DNA of 64,000 nt from Syntrophaceae bacterium UBA7520. Lineage in GTDB: Bacteria; Desulfobacterota; Syntrophia; Syntrophales; Smithellaceae. Positions within the stretch are counted from its first letter, which is position 1. Each line of letters starts with the position of its first letter. A program made the translations under genes and the position numbers. The notes below the pieces were generated by a model that did no database searches, was not told where the DNA came from, and saw only the letters and a list, made by a program, of their open reading frames with translations. Positions 52,465-61,268 of the stretch are shown here, in pieces. Where the stretch lies: assembly GCA_002478265.1 (NCBI GenBank), contig DLNC01000035.1, forward strand, positions 1-64,000, given 5' to 3'.

Positions 52465-53544
52465 ATGTTGAAAATTGCTATTGTCGGCGCGACCGGGATA
52501 GTCGGACAGCAGGCGATCGTGAGCCTGATCGGGCATCCCTGGTTTAAAATAGAGAAGTTGGTAGCGTCCGAGCGTTCCGCAGGAAAAAAATATATTGACG
52601 CGCTGAAAGACCCCAATGGCTCTTCGCGCTGGTGGTGTACGGAGGAACTGCCGCCGGATATCGCCAATATGAGCGTGGAAGAAGCCGCGTCTTTTGACGC
52701 GACTTCCGTTGATATTATTTTTTCCACCATGGATGCGGGAGCGGCAAAAGAGCTTGAGCCCAAATACGCGAAAACAACCCCGGTAATCAGCACCGCTTCC
52801 GCTTTTCGCTATGAAGACGACACACCCATTCTGGTGGGCGGTGTCAATATGGATCACGCGCCGCTGCTGGCCGTGCAGCAAAAAAACCGCGGTTGGAAAG
52901 GCTTTGTTTCGCCCAAACCCAACTGCACGATCGCTGGGCTGGTTGTTTCGCTCAAACCTTTGCAGGATGCTTTTGGCGTGAAACAGGTGGTGATGGTATC
53001 CCAGCAGGCGATGTCCGGCGCGGGACGCACTCCGGGGCTTTCGGCGATGGATATGACCGAAAATATTGTCCCGTATATTCCCGGCGAGGAACCAAAGGTG
53101 GAAAGCGAACCGCAGAAAATTTTGGGCAAATTCACCGGCAAGACAATTCAAAACGCTGCTTTCGGCATCAGCGCCACTTGCACTCGGGTGCCGGTGCTGG
53201 ATGGGCATATGGTTTGCGCCTTCGTGCAGACGGAAAAGAAATGTTCGCCGGAAGACGTGAAAAAAGCCATGGCCGAATACGGACGTGATTTTGCCGAATT
53301 GCACTTGCCCAGCTCGCCCGGGCATCTGATAGATGTGACGGATGACCCGTTTCGTCCGCAGCCCAGAATGGATCGAGAAAAAGGCGGCGGCATGACGGTA
53401 ACCGTCGGCCGCATACGCAAAGATCCGGTTATCCAAAACGGCATCAAATACGTGTGTCTTGCCCACAATACCAAACTGGGCGCGGCCAAAGGCGCGCTGC
53501 AGACGGCGGAATATCTGGTAAAAAATTTCCTGAAGTTAGTTTAA
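52465..53544 (+). CDS. asd: aspartate-semialdehyde dehydrogenase
   Basis: 359 residues. NADP-dependent reduction of aspartyl phosphate on the lysine/threonine/methionine/diaminopimelate path. The NADP-binding loop GATGIVGQQAI is at residues 9-19, and the catalytic Cys is in SPKPNCTIAGLVVSLKPL near 153. The overall pattern (SGAGRTPGLSAMDM, PGHLIDVTDDPFRPQPRMD) fits the archaeal/fungal-type subfamily. A GGAGG precedes the ATG. A perfect terminator follows. Confidence 0.9.
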   Translation: MLKIAIVGATGIVGQQAIVSLIGHPWFKIEKLVASERSAGKKYIDALKDPNGSSRWWCTEELPPDIANMSVEEAASFDATSVDIIFSTMDAGAAKELEPKYAKTTPVISTASAFRYEDDTPILVGGVNMDHAPLLAVQQKNRGWKGFVSPKPNCTIAGLVVSLKPLQDAFGVKQVVMVSQQAMSGAGRTPGLSAMDMTENIVPYIPGEEPKVESEPQKILGKFTGKTIQNAAFGISATCTRVPVLDGHMVCAFVQTEKKCSPEDVKKAMAEYGRDFAELHLPSSPGHLIDVTDDPFRPQPRMDREKGGGMTVTVGRIRKDPVIQNGIKYVCLAHNTKLGAAKGALQTAEYLVKNFLKLV

Positions 53545-53562
53545 CATCGATTGTCGAGTATG

Positions 53563-53596
53563 GGCCGCGGCCTTAAAAAAGCCGCGGCCTGTTTTT
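53563..53596 (+). terminator. rho-independent terminator after asd
   Basis: GGCCGCGGC (53563-53571) pairs with GCCGCGGCC (53581-53589), a 9-base GC-only stem with a 9-base loop, followed by TGTTTTT. Confidence 0.85.
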
Positions 53597-53649
53597 ATCC
53601 GTTAAAAGTCAATCTTTTGTCGAAAATTATTTTCACCAGCTTGCCTAAT

Positions 53650-54234
53650 ATGAGCGTATTAAAAAGGGACTTTTACGAAAGAGACACAAAAATAGTCGCG
53701 CGCGCTCTTTTAGGCAAGAGGCTGGTACGCAAAATCGGGCGTGTGACGATGGCCGGAATGATTTTGGAGACAGAGGCGTACTGCGGCCGGGAAGACAGCG
53801 CCTGCCACGCGCATCGTGGCCGGACGGCGCGCAACGCGGTGATGTTCGGAGCGGCTGGCCATGCCTACGTTTATTTTACCTACGGCATGCACTATATGCT
53901 GAATCTGGTCACGGAGGATGAGGGCAATCCCAGCGCGGTGCTTATCCGCGCTATCGCGCCAATTGATGGAATAGAGGAGATGAAGGCGCGACGGAAAATC
54001 CACGGGGCTAAGCTTGCCGATGGCCCAGCAAAGCTCTGTCAGGCGCTAGCCATAGATAAATCGCTGAATGGTTGGGATGTAACCAGAGGCGAAAAATTAT
54101 GGGTGGAAGACTACAAAAGGATACGGGCGAAAGCGATTTTGGCCACTCCCCGCATCGGCATAAATTACGCGACGAAAGAGCACCGCGACGCGCTGTGGCG
54201 GTATTTAATCTTGCCGGGAAAAATTAAAGGATAA
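53650..54234 (+). CDS. 3-methyladenine DNA glycosylase (AAG/MPG family)
   Basis: 194 residues. Removes alkylated or deaminated purines in base-excision repair. Motifs: ARALLGKRLVRK near 17, MILETEAYCGREDSACHAHRGRTARNAVMFG near 38-68 with the catalytic Glu, HAYVYFTYGMHYMLNLV near 72-88, and a run to TPRIGINYATKEHRD. ATG at 53650 chosen; an earlier in-frame GTG/ATG would lie within the asd terminator. Convergent with the next gene. Confidence 0.9.
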   Translation: MSVLKRDFYERDTKIVARALLGKRLVRKIGRVTMAGMILETEAYCGREDSACHAHRGRTARNAVMFGAAGHAYVYFTYGMHYMLNLVTEDEGNPSAVLIRAIAPIDGIEEMKARRKIHGAKLADGPAKLCQALAIDKSLNGWDVTRGEKLWVEDYKRIRAKAILATPRIGINYATKEHRDALWRYLILPGKIKG

Positions 54235-54318
54235 AAATGTTTTAAGACCAGCCGATAAAAAAGCGGCCAACGAAAAATATTGATTATGCCGTGGGCGCGG
54301 GAATAATTGCCGCAAAAA

Positions 54319-55380
54319 TCAGGATTCGATTTCTTCCTTTTTGTGCAGCTCCAGAAAAAGTCTCCAACTGGCCAGAAACAGGGAGGCGATGACCGGCCCT
54401 AAAACAAAACCGGAGACTCCGAAAACAGCGAGCCCCCCGAGTGTGGAAAGAAAAATCAGCAGAGGGTGCATTTGCAGATTGTGCCCGACCAGAACGGGCC
54501 GCAGCAGGTTATCCACGCTGCTGATTACTAAAGCGCCGAAAGCAAGAATCGTTACGCCCTGCCATATGTGACCCTGGAAAAGCATGATGATGCCGGCAGG
54601 CGCCCAGATCAATGAACAGCCAACGAGTGGGACAACCGCCAGGCCAAACATCAAAACGCCCCAGATGAGTGCGTTGTCAATGCCGGTAATATAAAAAAGC
54701 AAGCCCCCTAGCAGGCCCTGAAGGCCGCCGATGACAAAGGTGATTTTCAGCGTGGCCTTGGCGGTGTTGAGAAAATGACTGATGAACGTGTCCATGTGGT
54801 ACTTGCCCACCGGTATGTAATGGAGAATCGTGCTGATGAATCTGTCTCCGTCTCGTAAAAAGAAAAATAACGAATAAAACATCACCACGAACTGAATGAC
54901 CAGAACAACGGTATTTTGCGTAAAGTCAGAGAGATTTTTAAAAATGAATTCGGAAACGGCTTTTAATATCTCCGCCGATTTGGCTGTAAAAAAGTCATGA
55001 TTGATATCCAGACGTGCGAATAAGGGATGATTATTTAAATAATTTATTATTGAAGTAATATTGTCCAGCCACCTGCTTCTGTCGGAATCGACTGCCTTAT
55101 AAATTTCTATAAACTCTTTAATCAACAGACTGATCAGTAATCCAACGGGCAGAATAAGGCAAATGATGATAACCACAAGCGTAATGCTGGCGGACAGGTT
55201 CGGGCTTCTTAGCTTCCCGAGCATTATTTTGTTTAGGGGAGAAAAAAATCCGGTGATCAAAACAGCCCAGAATAGGGCAAAGAAAAAAACCTGCAGGAGG
55301 TAGCCGAAAAAAATGGTGATTATGCCGAGCAGAATAAAGAAAATAACATTCTGAAACGTCGCAAACGGCTTTTCATTCAT
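54319..55380 (-). CDS. AI-2E family transporter (TqsA/YdiK-like permease)
   Basis: 353 residues with eight hydrophobic segments, the standard layout of the family. Recognisable parts are FWAVLITGFFSPLNKIML near 36, GLQGLLGGLLFYITGIDNALIWGVLMFGLAVVPLVG near 222-255 and LRPVLVGHNLQMHPLLIFLSTLGGLAVFGVSGFVLGPVI near 295-335. Some homologues export the quorum signal AI-2, others act as Na+/H+ or auxin-like carriers, so the substrate is open. Confidence 0.88.
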   Translation of the reverse strand: MNEKPFATFQNVIFFILLGIITIFFGYLLQVFFFALFWAVLITGFFSPLNKIMLGKLRSPNLSASITLVVIIICLILPVGLLISLLIKEFIEIYKAVDSDRSRWLDNITSIINYLNNHPLFARLDINHDFFTAKSAEILKAVSEFIFKNLSDFTQNTVVLVIQFVVMFYSLFFFLRDGDRFISTILHYIPVGKYHMDTFISHFLNTAKATLKITFVIGGLQGLLGGLLFYITGIDNALIWGVLMFGLAVVPLVGCSLIWAPAGIIMLFQGHIWQGVTILAFGALVISSVDNLLRPVLVGHNLQMHPLLIFLSTLGGLAVFGVSGFVLGPVIASLFLASWRLFLELHKKEEIES

Positions 55381-55583
55381 TGCATCCTGGTCTCTTTTCT
55401 GTTTTTTAATTTATTGTTTCTTATTACATTTTTAATTTGTTAATATCAAGAGGGGCTTTTCGTTGTGACAGCGCGCAAAAAATGATAACGCAAAAAAACG
55501 GCAAAGTCCGAAGACCGGCGGGCTATTGTTTTTTCCAACAGGCTGATTTCATGATATATTTTGTAGGGAAGGATAAAATATCA

Positions 55584-55611
55584 TTGACAATTGAATGAAT
55601 ATGGCTAATTT
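55584..55611 (+). promoter_or_regulatory. promoter of the HesB-like selenoprotein
   Basis: TTGACA at 55584-55589, 16-base spacer, TAATTT at 55606-55611, about 48 bases before the ATG at 55660. The other 200 bases between 55381 and 55583 show no gene. Confidence 0.55.
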
Positions 55612-55659
55612 ACAAAAAATCAAAGACAGTATTTGCGCTGTTGATTAGGAGGAAACATA

Positions 55660-55974
55660 ATGCTTACCGTGACGGATAAAGCGGCAGAAGTGATCAAAGA
55701 CTTTCTTAAAGATAAGGACGGAGCACTGGCCATAAGAATAACCCTCTCCATTGGCTGATCCGGACCCGCTTTGGGAATGGCTCTGGATGAGCCAAAAGAT
55801 GATGATCAGGTTTTTGAAGAAAAGGGAACAAGATATGTCATTGAAAAAGACATTTATGATCAGGCCAAGCCGATCAATGTTGATTTCATCGACTCGCCCA
55901 GGGGTTCCGGGTTCAAATTAACTTCAAATCTTGCGCAGCCCGCGGGCGGCGGCTGCGGTTCCTGCAGTTGTTGA
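55660..55974 (+). CDS. HesB/IscA-like protein with selenocysteine
   Basis: 104 residues when the in-frame TGA at 55756-55758 (residue 33) is read as selenocysteine. A perfect AGGAGG precedes the ATG. The surrounding pattern is R-I-T-L-S-I-G-U-S-G-P-A-L-G-M-A-L-D-E-P. In Cys homologues of the IscA/HesB fold the same place is G-C-S-G, the first of the conserved cluster-binding cysteines. The C-terminus GGGCGSCSC supplies the others. A HesB-like selenoprotein family is known in Deltaproteobacteria. It probably binds or carries an Fe-S cluster. An ideal bSECIS hairpin follows the UGA. Confidence 0.88.
55778..55794 (+). promoter_or_regulatory. bSECIS hairpin of the HesB-like gene
   Basis: TGGCTC (55778-55783) pairs with GAGCCA (55789-55794) around a TGGAT loop containing GG. 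The loop starts 25 bases after the UGA, inside the usual bacterial SECIS distance. Confidence 0.75.
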
Positions 55975-55976
55975 TC

Positions 55977-56005
55977 AAAAGGGGAGATTCTTCTCCCCTT
56001 TTTAT
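55977..56005 (+). terminator. rho-independent terminator after the HesB-like gene
   Basis: AAAAGGGGAGA (55977-55987) pairs with TCTCCCCTTTT (55992-56002), a near-perfect 11-base stem with a short loop, ending in a T-run. The next ATG is at 56017. Confidence 0.85.
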
Positions 56006-56016
56006 TTTAAAAAGCG

Positions 56017-56946
56017 ATGGAAAGCCGTAAAAAAATAGAACAGGCGGAAACCTATCTTAAAGAAAATAAATACAACCAGGCCATCGGGCTGCTGCGGGAA
56101 ATCCATGAGGCCTGTCCTGAGGAAGAATCGGTTTTGCTGATGCTGGCCTGGGCGTATTACGACAGCGGTGACATAGAGCAAGCGCTTCATTGTTTTCATC
56201 ATCTCTTTGAAATAGAGTTAAGAAGAAAAGTATTCACCGGATTTGCCTATGATGAGCTCGTGCGTATTTATAAGCAGGAAAAAAAGTACTATGATCTGGT
56301 GAAAATTTGCGAAAAGGCTGTCGCCGCTCAGAACGAAGACAAAGGCCTGCTGATCGAGTTGGGAAACGCTTACCTCCAGGCCGGCCGCGCCCGAGAGGCC
56401 TGCGCCGTCTATGAAAAAATTATCGAAACTGAAAAAGATGATGCCGCCCTTTATTGTTTGTGGGGCGAAGCGCTGTTTGCCGACGGGTTTTTCGCCGAAA
56501 GCGAAGGGGCCTTTGCCCAAGCCGGGAAAACCGATCCGGAACAAGAAGAGCATTTTTACTTTAAACTGGCGGTGTTATTTCAAAAGGCGCAAAAGCATCA
56601 AGACGCCATAAGGTTGGCGCAAAAATGCATCGCGCAAAAGCAGGACAATCCTCTTTATTACTGTTTTCTGGGGGACAGCTACATAGGGTTGCAGGAATTG
56701 GAAAAAGCTTTTGCGGCTTACGAAGAGGCCGCCGCCTGTGCCGACAGCAAGAGCAAGGCCTTTTATTATCATCGTTTGGGAACTTCCCTGCTGAAAGCTC
56801 GGTTCTTTGCGGAAGCAGCGCGATATTTTCAAATAGCGTTGGATTTTGAAGACAATCCGGCTTGCGTGAAAGGATTGATTTATGCCTATCAGGGTATGGG
56901 ACGCGAGGACAAGGCGCAAGAAGTCATTCGTGCGCGGCAGAAATAA
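56017..56946 (+). CDS. TPR-repeat protein
   Basis: 309 residues made of about eight tetratricopeptide repeats with a 34-residue rhythm, for example ALHCFHHLFEIEL, IELGNAYLQAGRAREACAVYEKI, DAALYCLWGEALFADGFFAESEGAFAQA and FYYHRLGTSLLKARFFAEAARYFQIAL. No signal peptide or enzyme domain, so it is probably a cytoplasmic scaffold. It ends two bases from the convergent receiver-like gene; that gene and the PilT-like ATPases may be related in function. Confidence 0.85.
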   Translation: MESRKKIEQAETYLKENKYNQAIGLLREIHEACPEEESVLLMLAWAYYDSGDIEQALHCFHHLFEIELRRKVFTGFAYDELVRIYKQEKKYYDLVKICEKAVAAQNEDKGLLIELGNAYLQAGRAREACAVYEKIIETEKDDAALYCLWGEALFADGFFAESEGAFAQAGKTDPEQEEHFYFKLAVLFQKAQKHQDAIRLAQKCIAQKQDNPLYYCFLGDSYIGLQELEKAFAAYEEAAACADSKSKAFYYHRLGTSLLKARFFAEAARYFQIALDFEDNPACVKGLIYAYQGMGREDKAQEVIRARQK

Positions 56947-56948
56947 AG

Positions 56949-57446
56949 CTAATATTTACCATATTTACGGATGGTTTCCTTGAAAAGAAAATAGAAGTCT
57001 TTGCTGTCAGAGATTTCCTTTTTAAGGATGATTCCGGCTTCCGGAATCTCTTTTTTGTTAATGATTAAATCAACGCTTTTATTATAAGCGCGCATATTGT
57101 CCATCGTCGGATATGCTTCGCTGATTAAAACGACGAAAGTCTGCCGGCGCACCGGCATGATTTGCTCGGCGATGTAATTGAGCACGTAATTTACTTCCCA
57201 GACATCCGTGTCAAAATTTTCATCCACAATAATCACATTGAATATATGAAAGCGCATGTATCTGAGCGCTTCTTTGAAAGTTGTCGGCGCGACGACATCG
57301 TAATCCATTCTAATAAGATCTTTTATAAGCAATTCACAGATGTCTTTGTCTTGCACGCAGATCATAGCCGTGTCTTTATCCGGGCTGAGATACCCGAAAG
57401 GCCTGCCGGAATAATCCATTCCTCCGGCTGTTGTTTCGTCGCTCAT
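56949..57446 (-). CDS. degenerate receiver-like protein upstream partner of pilus ATPases
   Basis: 165 residues. The middle (about 27-140) has the CheY-like alternation: AMICVQDKDICELLIKDLIRMDYDVVAP, a helix, then FNVIIVDENFDTDVWE at the place of the phospho-acceptor strand, then QTFVVLISEAYPTMDNMRAYNKSVDLIINKKEI resembling the later Thr/Lys strand. The N-terminal acidic pocket (normally D-D) reads Q-D-K-D. I would call it a pseudo-receiver; phosphorylation is doubtful. It lies downstream of the PilT-like gene at 57486 on the same strand, 39 bases away. Confidence 0.6.
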   Translation of the reverse strand: MSDETTAGGMDYSGRPFGYLSPDKDTAMICVQDKDICELLIKDLIRMDYDVVAPTTFKEALRYMRFHIFNVIIVDENFDTDVWEVNYVLNYIAEQIMPVRRQTFVVLISEAYPTMDNMRAYNKSVDLIINKKEIPEAGIILKKEISDSKDFYFLFKETIRKYGKY

Positions 57447-57485
57447 TTTATTCCCCCTTGGATGTTTGAACGATACAATAATTAA

Positions 57486-58673
57486 TCATATTTTCCACGG
57501 ATCGCCTTTTTTGCCTTTGCCGTACTGGAGGTCCACTTCCAGTTTTTTCAAATCCGTCGTTTTTTCTCCGCGCGCGCTTTTAATCGCGTCAATACCGCGG
57601 CCGACATTGGATTTATTGGAAGCGTAGGCGCGGGCCGTTTCTTCCGTAATCAGTCCTTTTTCGTAAAGCTCGACAATGCAGTTGTCAAAGGTGATCATGC
57701 CGAAAGCCTTGCCCTGCTGGATGATATCATGGAAGGTTTTGCCCTCGGATTCTCCATGCAAAATAATGTCGCGCACACGCAGGCTGGTGCCCATGGCCTC
57801 AAAGGCCGCGATTCTTCCGCCGCCGACTTTCGGCATCAGGCGCTGACAGACAATCCAGCGCAGAGAATCGGCCAGGCGCGTGCGAATCTGGTTTTCTTCA
57901 TCGATGGCGAACATACCTAAAATACGGTTGACTGTCTGACCGGCGTCGATTGTATGCAGCGTGCTTAAAACCAGATGCCCTGTTTCCGCCGCGGTCAGGG
58001 CTATTTCCACCGATTCGCGGTCGCGCATTTCGCCCACGAGTATTACTTTAGGCGCCTGGCGCAGAGCGGCGCGCAGGCCGTTGGCAAAGGTGTCGAAGTC
58101 CCTGCCCAGTTCCCGCTGATTGATGGTGGCTCTTTTCTGGGAATGCGTGTATTCCACCGGGTCTTCCAGAGTGATGATATGCACAGAGTTGTTTTCGTTT
58201 ATTTCGTTTATGACGGCGGCAAGCGATGTTGTTTTTCCCATTCCGGTGGCGCCGGTGACCAGGACAATGCCGTTTTTTTCTGCCGCAATGCGGTAAAAAG
58301 CGTCCGGCAGACCCAACTCGGCGCAGGAAGGTATCTTTGATTCCAGTTTTCTCAGCACGATGGAATAATTACCCAGCTGTGAAAAAATATTTACGCGGAA
58401 GCGCGCCAGGCCGGGCAATTCATAGGACAAATCGCAGGAGCCTTCCCGTACCAGCGTTTCAATCAGGCGTTGGTCCTGATTCATTATATTCAGCGCGAAT
58501 ATCTCGGTTTGAAACGGAGTCAGTTTATCAAAAGGCGGCTCCATTTCCACCGGCACCAACTGGCCGGCCGCTTCCACCTGGAAAGGCTTGTCCACGGTAA
58601 GAACCAAATCGGAAATATTAACATTTGATTCAAGCATTCTGGTTAGAATGTAGTCTATTTCCGGTTTTCTCAT
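57486..58673 (-). CDS. PilT/PilU family type IV pilus retraction ATPase
   Basis: 395 residues. Walker A VTGATGMGKTTSLAA near 140, an Asp box and Walker B (VHIITLEDPVEYTHSQKRATINQRELG; VILVGEMRDRESVEIALTAAETGHLVLSTLHT, including the two His of the His box), and a C-terminal two-helix domain with a basic tail. Hexameric ATPase that disassembles pili. Its extra C-terminal 40 residues and divergence from its neighbour suggest a PilU-like accessory role. It follows the second ATPase gene by 19 bases. Confidence 0.88.
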   Translation of the reverse strand: MRKPEIDYILTRMLESNVNISDLVLTVDKPFQVEAAGQLVPVEMEPPFDKLTPFQTEIFALNIMNQDQRLIETLVREGSCDLSYELPGLARFRVNIFSQLGNYSIVLRKLESKIPSCAELGLPDAFYRIAAEKNGIVLVTGATGMGKTTSLAAVINEINENNSVHIITLEDPVEYTHSQKRATINQRELGRDFDTFANGLRAALRQAPKVILVGEMRDRESVEIALTAAETGHLVLSTLHTIDAGQTVNRILGMFAIDEENQIRTRLADSLRWIVCQRLMPKVGGGRIAAFEAMGTSLRVRDIILHGESEGKTFHDIIQQGKAFGMITFDNCIVELYEKGLITEETARAYASNKSNVGRGIDAIKSARGEKTTDLKKLEVDLQYGKGKKGDPWKI

Positions 58674-58692
58674 AAGCTGGCCTCTTTATAAT

Positions 58693-59775
58693 TTATGCTT
58701 CGGTAAAATCCGATGGCGCGTATTTTAAAAATTGCCGGAAACGTGATTTTTCGTTGCACTTTGTATACGCTTCGTCGGCGCTGATCCAGCCGCGGTTGTA
58801 GAGGTCCATAATGGAGTCATCCATTAATTGCATGCCATATTTTCTACCTGTCTGAATAGTGGATGGGATCTGAAAGGTTTTCGCTTCGCGGACTAAATTG
58901 CGCACGGCGGGAGTCGCGATTAATATTTCCAGCGCGACACAGCGTCCCTTAACGTCTATCCGTTTAAATAAGATCTGTGAAATGACGGCACGCAGACCAT
59001 CGGCCAGCGTGGAGCGTATCTGCAGCTGTTCATGGGCGGGAAAGACTTCGATTATTCTGTCCACCGTCTTGGCCGCATTTGTTGTATGCACCGTGGCAAA
59101 AACAAGGTGGCCGGTGGAGGCGGCCTCCAGCGCCAGTGACATTGTTTCCAGATCGCGCATTTCGCCTACCAGAATAATATCCGGATCCTCGCGCAGCGCG
59201 CCGCGCAGAGCTGCGGCAAAACTTTTTGTGTGCACGCCGACTTCACGCTGGTTAATAATGCAGCCTTGTGTTTCATGAACAAACTCTATCGGGTCTTCAA
59301 TGGTAATAACGTGATCTTTGCGCAGGCGGTTGGCTTCATCAATGATGGCGGCAAGGGTTGTCGATTTGCCGCAACCGGTGGGGCCGGTCACCAGCACCAA
59401 TCCGCGCGGCAGCGTGGCCAATTTGGCCACCACCGAAGGAAGCCCCAGCTCGGCGCAGGTGGCAATTTTATTGGGAATTTCACGAAAAACAGCGCCCATC
59501 CCGTTTTTCTGCTGAAAGTAATTAGCGCGATAGCGCGCGAGTGTAGGAACTTCGTAGGCAAAGTCGATGTCGCCGGTTTCTTCAAATTCCTTAATTTTGT
59601 GTTCCGGCGTGATTTCATAAAGAAGAACCTTTAGTTCATCATTAGTTAATTTATTATATTTTATTCGCTCTATTTCGCCGCGGATTCTTATCGCCGGTTG
59701 TTGACCGGCAACCAAATGGAGGTCAGAACCGCCTTGATCGTGCATCAGGTGGAAGAAAGCGTCAATTTTTGCCAT
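58693..59775 (-). CDS. pilT: type IV pilus retraction ATPase PilT
   Basis: 360 residues. Walker A VTGPTGCGKSTTLAA near 133, Asp box HVITIEDPIEFVHETQGCIINQREVG, Walker B IILVGEMRDLETMSLALEAASTGHLVFATVHTTNAAKTVDRIIEVFPAHEQ and the PilT-specific AVRNLVREAKTFQIPSTIQTG near 292. Powers pilus retraction and twitching. It is the promoter-proximal gene of a PilT pair. No pilin or assembly genes are in view. Confidence 0.93.
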   Translation of the reverse strand: MAKIDAFFHLMHDQGGSDLHLVAGQQPAIRIRGEIERIKYNKLTNDELKVLLYEITPEHKIKEFEETGDIDFAYEVPTLARYRANYFQQKNGMGAVFREIPNKIATCAELGLPSVVAKLATLPRGLVLVTGPTGCGKSTTLAAIIDEANRLRKDHVITIEDPIEFVHETQGCIINQREVGVHTKSFAAALRGALREDPDIILVGEMRDLETMSLALEAASTGHLVFATVHTTNAAKTVDRIIEVFPAHEQLQIRSTLADGLRAVISQILFKRIDVKGRCVALEILIATPAVRNLVREAKTFQIPSTIQTGRKYGMQLMDDSIMDLYNRGWISADEAYTKCNEKSRFRQFLKYAPSDFTEA

Positions 59776-59950
59776 TTAATAGTTCTCCTCGGGGAATTAA
59801 GATCTGCTCTATCTTCAGCATAGTGTGAATAAAGCCGGTAAGTTAAAAATTAACCCGTCTACAGGCGCCGCCGTCTTTATTTGTAAATGCATGTGGAAGT
59901 ATAAAGAAAAGCCGTTGTTTTTGTCAAGGCAAGAAAAAACCAATAATGTC

Positions 59951-59978
59951 TTGACACTGGCCTAAACAATAATATATG
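59951..59978 (+). promoter_or_regulatory. promoter of tRNA-Ala
   Basis: TTGACA at 59951-59956, a 16-base spacer and TATATG at 59973-59978, about 37 bases before the mature tRNA 5' end. The rest of 59776-59950 shows no gene. Confidence 0.55.
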
Positions 59979-60014
59979 CTCGCCACCGTTTTTTTGGTAA
60001 GTCGCTTTAAGGTT

Positions 60015-60090
60015 GGGGATGTAGCTCAGCTGGGAGAGCGCGGCGTTCGCAACGCCGAGGCCAGGGGTTCGATCCCCCTCATCTCCACCA
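60015..60090 (+). tRNA. tRNA-Ala (anticodon CGC)
   Basis: 76 nucleotides with an encoded CCA end. The anticodon stem CGGCG/CGCCG encloses TTCGCAA, giving anticodon CGC. The acceptor stem has the G3-U70 wobble pair that marks alanine tRNAs, and the T-loop has GTTCGATCC. Confidence 0.95.
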
Positions 60091-60101
60091 TTTTTCCCGC
60101 A

Positions 60102-61121
60102 TTAGGATGTAAAAATTTTCGCCAAACGCCATTTCTTACGCTTTTTCCAGCTTCCCTTATGATAGGCGTAGCTGGCTAGCAGCGGTAGAGCAGTGGTTGC
60201 TTCGGCGTAAACCATCTGCTCGCATGATGAATCGACCTTACCCCATGAATTAGCTTCCTTGAGCGTGGAGCTGGAACACGCGCCGTCGCGCACATCCGCC
60301 ACCGTTATTTGGATGGCGTATTTGTGCATGGGGACTTCATTGCCCAGAATTTCCGCGCAGACGACGGTATCCTGAGCGAAGTTTTTCGGCACGCCGCCGC
60401 CGATCATCAACAGGCCGCTCGTGCCGGCTTTGATTTTTATCATCGTCAGTTCTCGAAAATCCTTTACTGAGTCAATGCTGATATGATTTTCTGGGCGCTC
60501 GTGCTGGTGCAGCACTAGACCGAAGCCGGCCGAACTGTCCGAAAAAGCCGGACAGAAAATCGGCACATCATTTTCAAAAGCGGCCTGCACCAGAGAAGAT
60601 TTTTTCCTGGCGTTTTTTTTCAGATACTTGCCCATTTCCGCGATGAACTCCCGGGAGGAATAAACGCGGGGAGGCAAATCATCCGCGATTTTCTTAACGG
60701 TGCGGTCGCAGACCTGCAGTTGCTCTTCATCGATATATGTGTCGTAAATGCGGTCAATATATAGTTTGCGCAATAGTTTATCGTCGATAAACGGAGTTCC
60801 CTGATAATGCCTGAAGCCAAGCGCTTCAAAAAAGTCCATATCCACAATGGCCGCGCCGGTGGCGACGATCACGTCAACCATGTTGTTTTTTACCAGATCA
60901 ACATAAACCTGCATGCAGCCGGCGGCGGAAGTAGAGCCGGCCAGAGTCAGCATGACCACGCAGTTTTTTTCTCTGAGCATGCTGTCGTAGATATCGGCGG
61001 CGTTGGCCAGATCGCGCGCGGAAAAAGACATTTTTTTCATAGCGCTGATGATATCCACGGCATCAATCGCTTTTATATCAATGTGCTGTACGGGTTTGTT
61101 GAGAAGTTCTTTCTTTTTCAT
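60102..61121 (-). CDS. deoxyhypusine synthase family protein (bacterial)
   Basis: 339 residues. The NAD-binding elements of deoxyhypusine synthase are present: LTLAGSTSAAGC (58-69), VDVIVATGAAIVDMD (82-96), GLLMIGGGVPKN (236-247) and CPAFSDSSAGFG (190-201). The lysine that forms the covalent enzyme intermediate is kept in NSWGKV (Lys 295). Bacteria have no eIF5A, so the natural product is probably homospermidine or another spermidine derivative; homologues of this kind make homospermidine. A GAAGGAG precedes the ATG. It is divergent from xseA. Confidence 0.88.
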   Translation of the reverse strand: MKKKELLNKPVQHIDIKAIDAVDIISAMKKMSFSARDLANAADIYDSMLREKNCVVMLTLAGSTSAAGCMQVYVDLVKNNMVDVIVATGAAIVDMDFFEALGFRHYQGTPFIDDKLLRKLYIDRIYDTYIDEEQLQVCDRTVKKIADDLPPRVYSSREFIAEMGKYLKKNARKKSSLVQAAFENDVPIFCPAFSDSSAGFGLVLHQHERPENHISIDSVKDFRELTMIKIKAGTSGLLMIGGGVPKNFAQDTVVCAEILGNEVPMHKYAIQITVADVRDGACSSSTLKEANSWGKVDSSCEQMVYAEATTALPLLASYAYHKGSWKKRKKWRLAKIFTS

Positions 61122-61268
61122 TTTTTGTTTTTTTCTCCTTCTTTTCCTGGGGGTGATTATTAGAACATGGCGGACTAAAAGTCAATCACCAGTGATTTAA
61201 TAAGGTGTTAAAATCAAACTTGTTTTAGCTGTAAATATTTGCTACTTCACAGCGCGAGGCCAAAGCGC

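Noticed and set aside
53551..53649. N-terminal extension of the DNA glycosylase
   Set aside because: It would cover the asd terminator hairpin and does not resemble the family; the ATG at 53650 fits.
55771..55974. Separate small gene starting after the TGA in the HesB-like region
   Set aside because: It lacks a ribosome-binding site and is the C-terminal half of the UGA-containing gene.
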